NCBI GenBank assembly: GCA_000697335.1
Contig: JNEM01013809.1
Span: 1-11,387, forward strand
DNA from: Conidiobolus incongruus B7586
Taxonomy: Eukaryota > Entomophthoromycota > Entomophthoromycetes > Entomophthorales > Conidiobolaceae
DNA length: 11,387 nt
Direction: 5' to 3'
Shown: one piece after another, positions 8,825 through 11,387 of the stretch
Layout of the letters: each line of letters starts with the position of its first letter
Numbering within the stretch: the stretch's first letter is position 1
The notes under the pieces: generated by a model
The model's database searches: none
The model's input: the letters and a program-made list of their open reading frames with translations, nothing else
What the model was told of the DNA's origin: nothing
Position numbers and translations under genes: made by a program

Positions 8825-9061
8825 TGTTAGTAATATTATTAATTATTTATATTATTATAATCTAATATTTATTTTATAATTACTAAGTTATTTAATATTA
8901 CTTTATTATACTTTTATTGATAAAATTTAACATTAGATAAAGAAGTTTAGTTCTTAAGATAAATAAATAATCATTGTTAAATTAAACATAAAATAAAATA
9001 AACTTATATTTTACTTTTATTATTTTAAATTATAAATTTTAATCATATAGAAAATCCAACA
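8825..9061 (+). repeat. 3' LTR of the Ty3/gypsy element
   Basis: This 237-bp copy starts TGTTAG and ends CCAACA, the better preserved pair of termini. It pairs with the repeat at 518-755. It is directly preceded by a purine-rich tract and directly followed by the 5-bp duplicated target CCTAT. Confidence 0.9.
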
Positions 9062-9066
9062 CCTAT
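9062..9066. repeat. Target-site duplication, right copy (CCTAT)
   Basis: Five bases directly after the 3' LTR match the five before the 5' LTR at four positions. Mariner M1 sequence resumes here at the point equivalent to M2 7514, so these bases were duplicated from the mariner target. Confidence 0.75.
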
Positions 9067-9536
9067 TCTAATTTTTTTAAGTTTTAATTAATTTATAAAA
9101 TACTTATTTTATATTTTTATTGATTAATTTTAATTTAAACTTTAATATATATAAAATACTTATATAATTAATATTAAAATATTTTGATAATTTTTTAACT
9201 AAAATAAAAAGATACTTTTTAATAAACTTTTTCACTTTATTAATAATTAGAAAAGTAATAGTTAAAATTAATCTTTTAGATTTTAATAGGTTTTAAGTAG
9301 TTTTTTTTAATTTTAAAGTAATTTACCTAATAATAAATGATTAATTTAAATAATATTTTATTGCTAAAAGTTACTTATAAATTTTAAATAAATTTTAAAA
9401 ATTTATAGTTAAGTTTTATTAATACTAAAATAAAAAACTTTTGATAGCTATTATTTAGTTTAAGTATAATTAAATTAAATAACTAATTTTAAAAAATTAT
9501 TTTTTAATTAAAAAAATTTATATATAAATATATATA
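9062..9536 (-). mobile_element. Mariner-like transposon M1, middle fragment (DNA-binding half)
   Basis: This aligns with M2 from 7514 to about 7985 and so carries the N-terminal helix-turn-helix half of the mariner transposase on the minus strand, continuing M1 from 1-517 beyond the retrotransposon. Differences from M2 are mainly T for C and A for G in M1. The frame is riddled with stops and no open segment of note remains. The fragment ends in a TA-rich tract interrupted by Tc1-like element B2, whose TA duplication is at 9537-9538. Confidence 0.88.
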
Positions 9537-9538
9537 TA

Positions 9539-11108
9539 CACTAACTTATAAAAGTAAGTTATAAAATCAAAAACACTTATATTTTTACTAATAACTTAAT
9601 TAATATTTAATAAAATAAACTTAAATTAAATAATTAAAATCTATTATATTTATTAGTTATATATATTATTAAATAATGATATTTTGCTATTAATTAGTTA
9701 AAATATAAACTTTTAAATTTTACCTAAGGTAAGTTATAAATTTGTAGGTTTTTGGTGATAAAAAAAATTAAAACTTAATATATTTATCTTTAACTTTTTT
9801 AACTTTTTTAAGTTTGTGTGATATAGAATTAACTAACTTTTTACACTAAAAAGGGTTAATTTTATTCTATGCTTCTTAAACATATTTTTAAAGTTGATTT
9901 AAATTTTTTATTAGGGGGAAAGCTTTAATAGCTTTTTTTAACTAATCCTAAAAGTATTTAATTAGATTAAAGTTAAAAAGTTAAAGAAGTTACTTTATAA
10001 CTATTATCTTATTATTTTTAAGTTATTTGGTAATAAAAGCTGTAGTATAACAAAAGGTATTATCTTACTAAAAAATAATATTAGATTTGTTTAATCTATA
10101 TTATTTAATGGTTTTTTTTAATTTATTGTTTAGAATATTTAGTATATCTCAATATTAATTCCCTTATTAACTTTATAAAGATACCTTATACCTAAAGATA
10201 ATATACATCCCTAAACAATAATTAACTTACTATTATACTTTTAGGTAAAATTAACATGATAGTTACAAAGTAATTTTATATCTTTTTTAAAGTATCTAGC
10301 TTTTCTATCAAATCCACTAAAGTATATTTTTGTTTCATTAGATTAAATAACCTTACTCTAATTAGTTTTAATTTAACATTAGTAGTGACATTTAAACTCC
10401 CACCTAGTTTTATAATAGGATTTTTTTAATTAAAAGTATTTTTTCTTAAAATATAAGTAATATCTATGCTAACATAAAATACATATAATAGTATCAATGT
10501 TAACTAATATTCCTATATAGTTTTATAGCTTCTGTTATATTTCTATAATAATACTATACTTGCTTGTATTAACTAACCTATAAATATACTTCTTATTATA
10601 TTTATTTATAATTTTAATACATTTAAGTTTAAGTTTAAATATTTCTTTATTGCTATTCTTAATAACTTTAGTTATAGTAGATTAATTAACATTAGTAATT
10701 CTAGCAATATCACAAGTTAATTTATTTTTTTATAAAGTTAATTAATATACAAATAAATTTTTTTAAAGAGGGATTTAAGTATAATAATACTAATAAAAAA
10801 AATTTAGTATATCTGTAAAATATTATATAAAATAATAGCAAAGAGAGAAAAAAGATATAGTTATATATTGTTAAATATATCCCTTTATCTCAAAAACTTG
10901 CAAATTTATAACTCACCTTGGTTAAATATTAAGGGTTAATACTTTTACTAATAGTTTACTAAATATATCTAAATATATTTATTTATTATTAAATAATATA
11001 CCTTATTTATATATTATAATTTCAAGTAATCTAATATATACAACTATTTTAGTTATTAATTAAAATATATATATTTTTGATTTTATAACTCACTTTTGTA
11101 GGTTAGTG
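9539..11108 (-). mobile_element. Tc1-like DNA transposon B2 inserted in mariner M1
   Basis: This 1570-bp full-length relative of B1 has the same terminal inverted repeats (left CACTAACTTATAAAAGTAAG, right ending GGTTAGTG). TA lies on both sides (9537-9538 and 11109-11110). M1 sequence flanks it, so it transposed into the mariner copy independently of the retrotransposon. It keeps more C and G than B1 in many internal stretches, for example around 10250-10330, implying later insertion or weaker mutation. It differs from B1 by at least one 1-base indel near 10130. Confidence 0.9.
9768..10800 (-). pseudogene. Tc1-like transposase relic (B2), DD34E family, dead
   Basis: This shows the same order of blocks as B1 on the minus strand. 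An N-terminal helix-turn-helix lies near 10640-10720 (a TITKVIKN-like helix). The first catalytic position is AAT (Asn) at 10337-10339, within SNETKIYFSGFD, where SDE is expected. The second Asp is GAT at 10062-10064, next to Asn in the DN block. After 34 codons comes AAA (Lys) at 9957-9959 where Glu is expected. The tail resembling GGHTKY-stop ends at 9768. A 1-base deletion relative to B1 near 10130 puts the first catalytic site in a different frame from the second. Numerous TAA/TAG codons replace likely Gln and Trp. The 5' limit is approximate. Confidence 0.82.
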
Positions 11109-11110
11109 TA

Positions 11111-11214
11111 TATATATAATTCAAAACTATTTAATTTTTTATTTGTTTTATATATACTTTTTTATTTGAAATTAATAATATATTTGAAATATCAGAAATT
11201 AAAAAATTTCCCAT
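11111..11214 (-). mobile_element. Mariner-like transposon M1, right terminal fragment
   Basis: After B2, sequence equivalent to M2 8009-8101 resumes and ends with the mariner terminal repeat (AGAAATTAAAAAATTTCCCAT, about 11194-11214). The same bases end M2 at 8101. The expected flanking TA is not visible here (TT follows), so the exact outer edge is uncertain by a few bases. Confidence 0.82.
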
Positions 11215-11387
11215 TTTTTTAATTTTATAATAATATTATATATTAGAGTTTAAATTAAAATTTGTTAATAAAAGTATAAAATAAATAACATATAATCTAA
11301 CTAAAGCTTAAAAAAAGTTAAAATAGTTCTGTTAAATAAAATAAACTAAAATATAATTAAAAACTGAGATTTTTATAGCAAAATATT
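11215..11387. other. Unassigned AT-rich flank outside the nested elements
   Basis: About 170 bases follow the M1 terminal repeat. They match nothing else in the window that I could see and hold no open frame or structure I can name. This may be older decayed repeat or host intergenic DNA. Confidence 0.5.

Larger units (their letters stand above)
518..9061 (+). mobile_element. Ty3/gypsy LTR retrotransposon (chromovirus type), broken, with three nested insertions
   Basis: Two matching LTRs, a 5-bp target duplication, a polypurine tract and remnants of capsid zinc knuckle, protease, reverse transcriptase, RNase H, integrase and chromodomain occur in Ty3/gypsy order on the plus strand. The chromodomain at the end of the integrase region places it among chromoviruses, a group common in fungi. 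Three DNA transposons interrupt it: B1, B3 and M2. Subtracting them and their TA duplications leaves about 5.4 kb, a normal size for the group. The element is a fossil, broken many dozens of times throughout its coding region, mostly through RIP-like transitions. LTR divergence cannot date it because mutation is dominated by RIP. It is younger than M1, into which it inserted, and older than B1, B3 and M2. Confidence 0.93.

Noticed and set aside
1-11387. Mitochondrial or AT-rich organelle genome origin
   Set aside because: No rRNA, tRNA or respiratory gene is visible, and the content is nuclear transposons with terminal repeats and target duplications.
1-11387. CRISPR array or bacterial accessory island
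   Set aside because: The repeats are dispersed transposon copies with no regular short-repeat/spacer pattern, and the elements are eukaryotic types.

Overview
This window is a block of nested, decayed transposable elements with no recognisable host gene. It is extremely AT-rich (G+C well under 20% by eye). Where copies of one element can be compared, differences are mostly C-to-T and G-to-A transitions, mainly CpA to TpA and its complement TpG to TpA. This is the signature of repeat-induced point mutation (RIP), so the host is most likely a filamentous ascomycete and the window part of an AT-rich heterochromatic compartment. The host assignment is inference; no host gene anchors it.

Layout. 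The outermost element is a mariner-like transposon (copy M1, minus-strand transposase). It is cut off at the left window edge and survives as 1-517, 9062-9536 and about 11111-11214. A Ty3/gypsy LTR retrotransposon of the chromodomain-bearing (chromovirus) type lies inside it at 518-9061. It has two LTRs of about 237 bp, a 5-bp target duplication, and remnants of gag zinc knuckle, protease, reverse transcriptase, RNase H, integrase and chromodomain in Ty3 order. A Tc1-like transposon (B2, 9539-11108) sits in a TA-rich tract of M1. Three elements are inserted in the retrotransposon: Tc1-like B1 (1660-3231), a 236-bp internally deleted relative of it (B3, 6108-6343), and a second mariner-like copy M2 (6814-8101). 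Without these and their TA duplications the retrotransposon would be about 5.4 kb. The last ~170 bases (11215-11387) are unassigned AT-rich sequence.

Order of events. M1 came first. The retrotransposon and B2 then entered M1 independently. B1, B3 and M2 entered the retrotransposon later. M2 and B3 keep the most CpA/TpG sites and look youngest. M2 still has its transposase in a single frame of 334 codons with only four internal stops, each explainable by one C-to-T or G-to-A change, but its second catalytic aspartate position reads tyrosine. B1 and B2 have lost the first and third residues of their DD34E triad. Nothing here looks able to move itself, and I see no undescribed functional system. 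The value is a readable insertion history plus several copies of the same families for measuring RIP.
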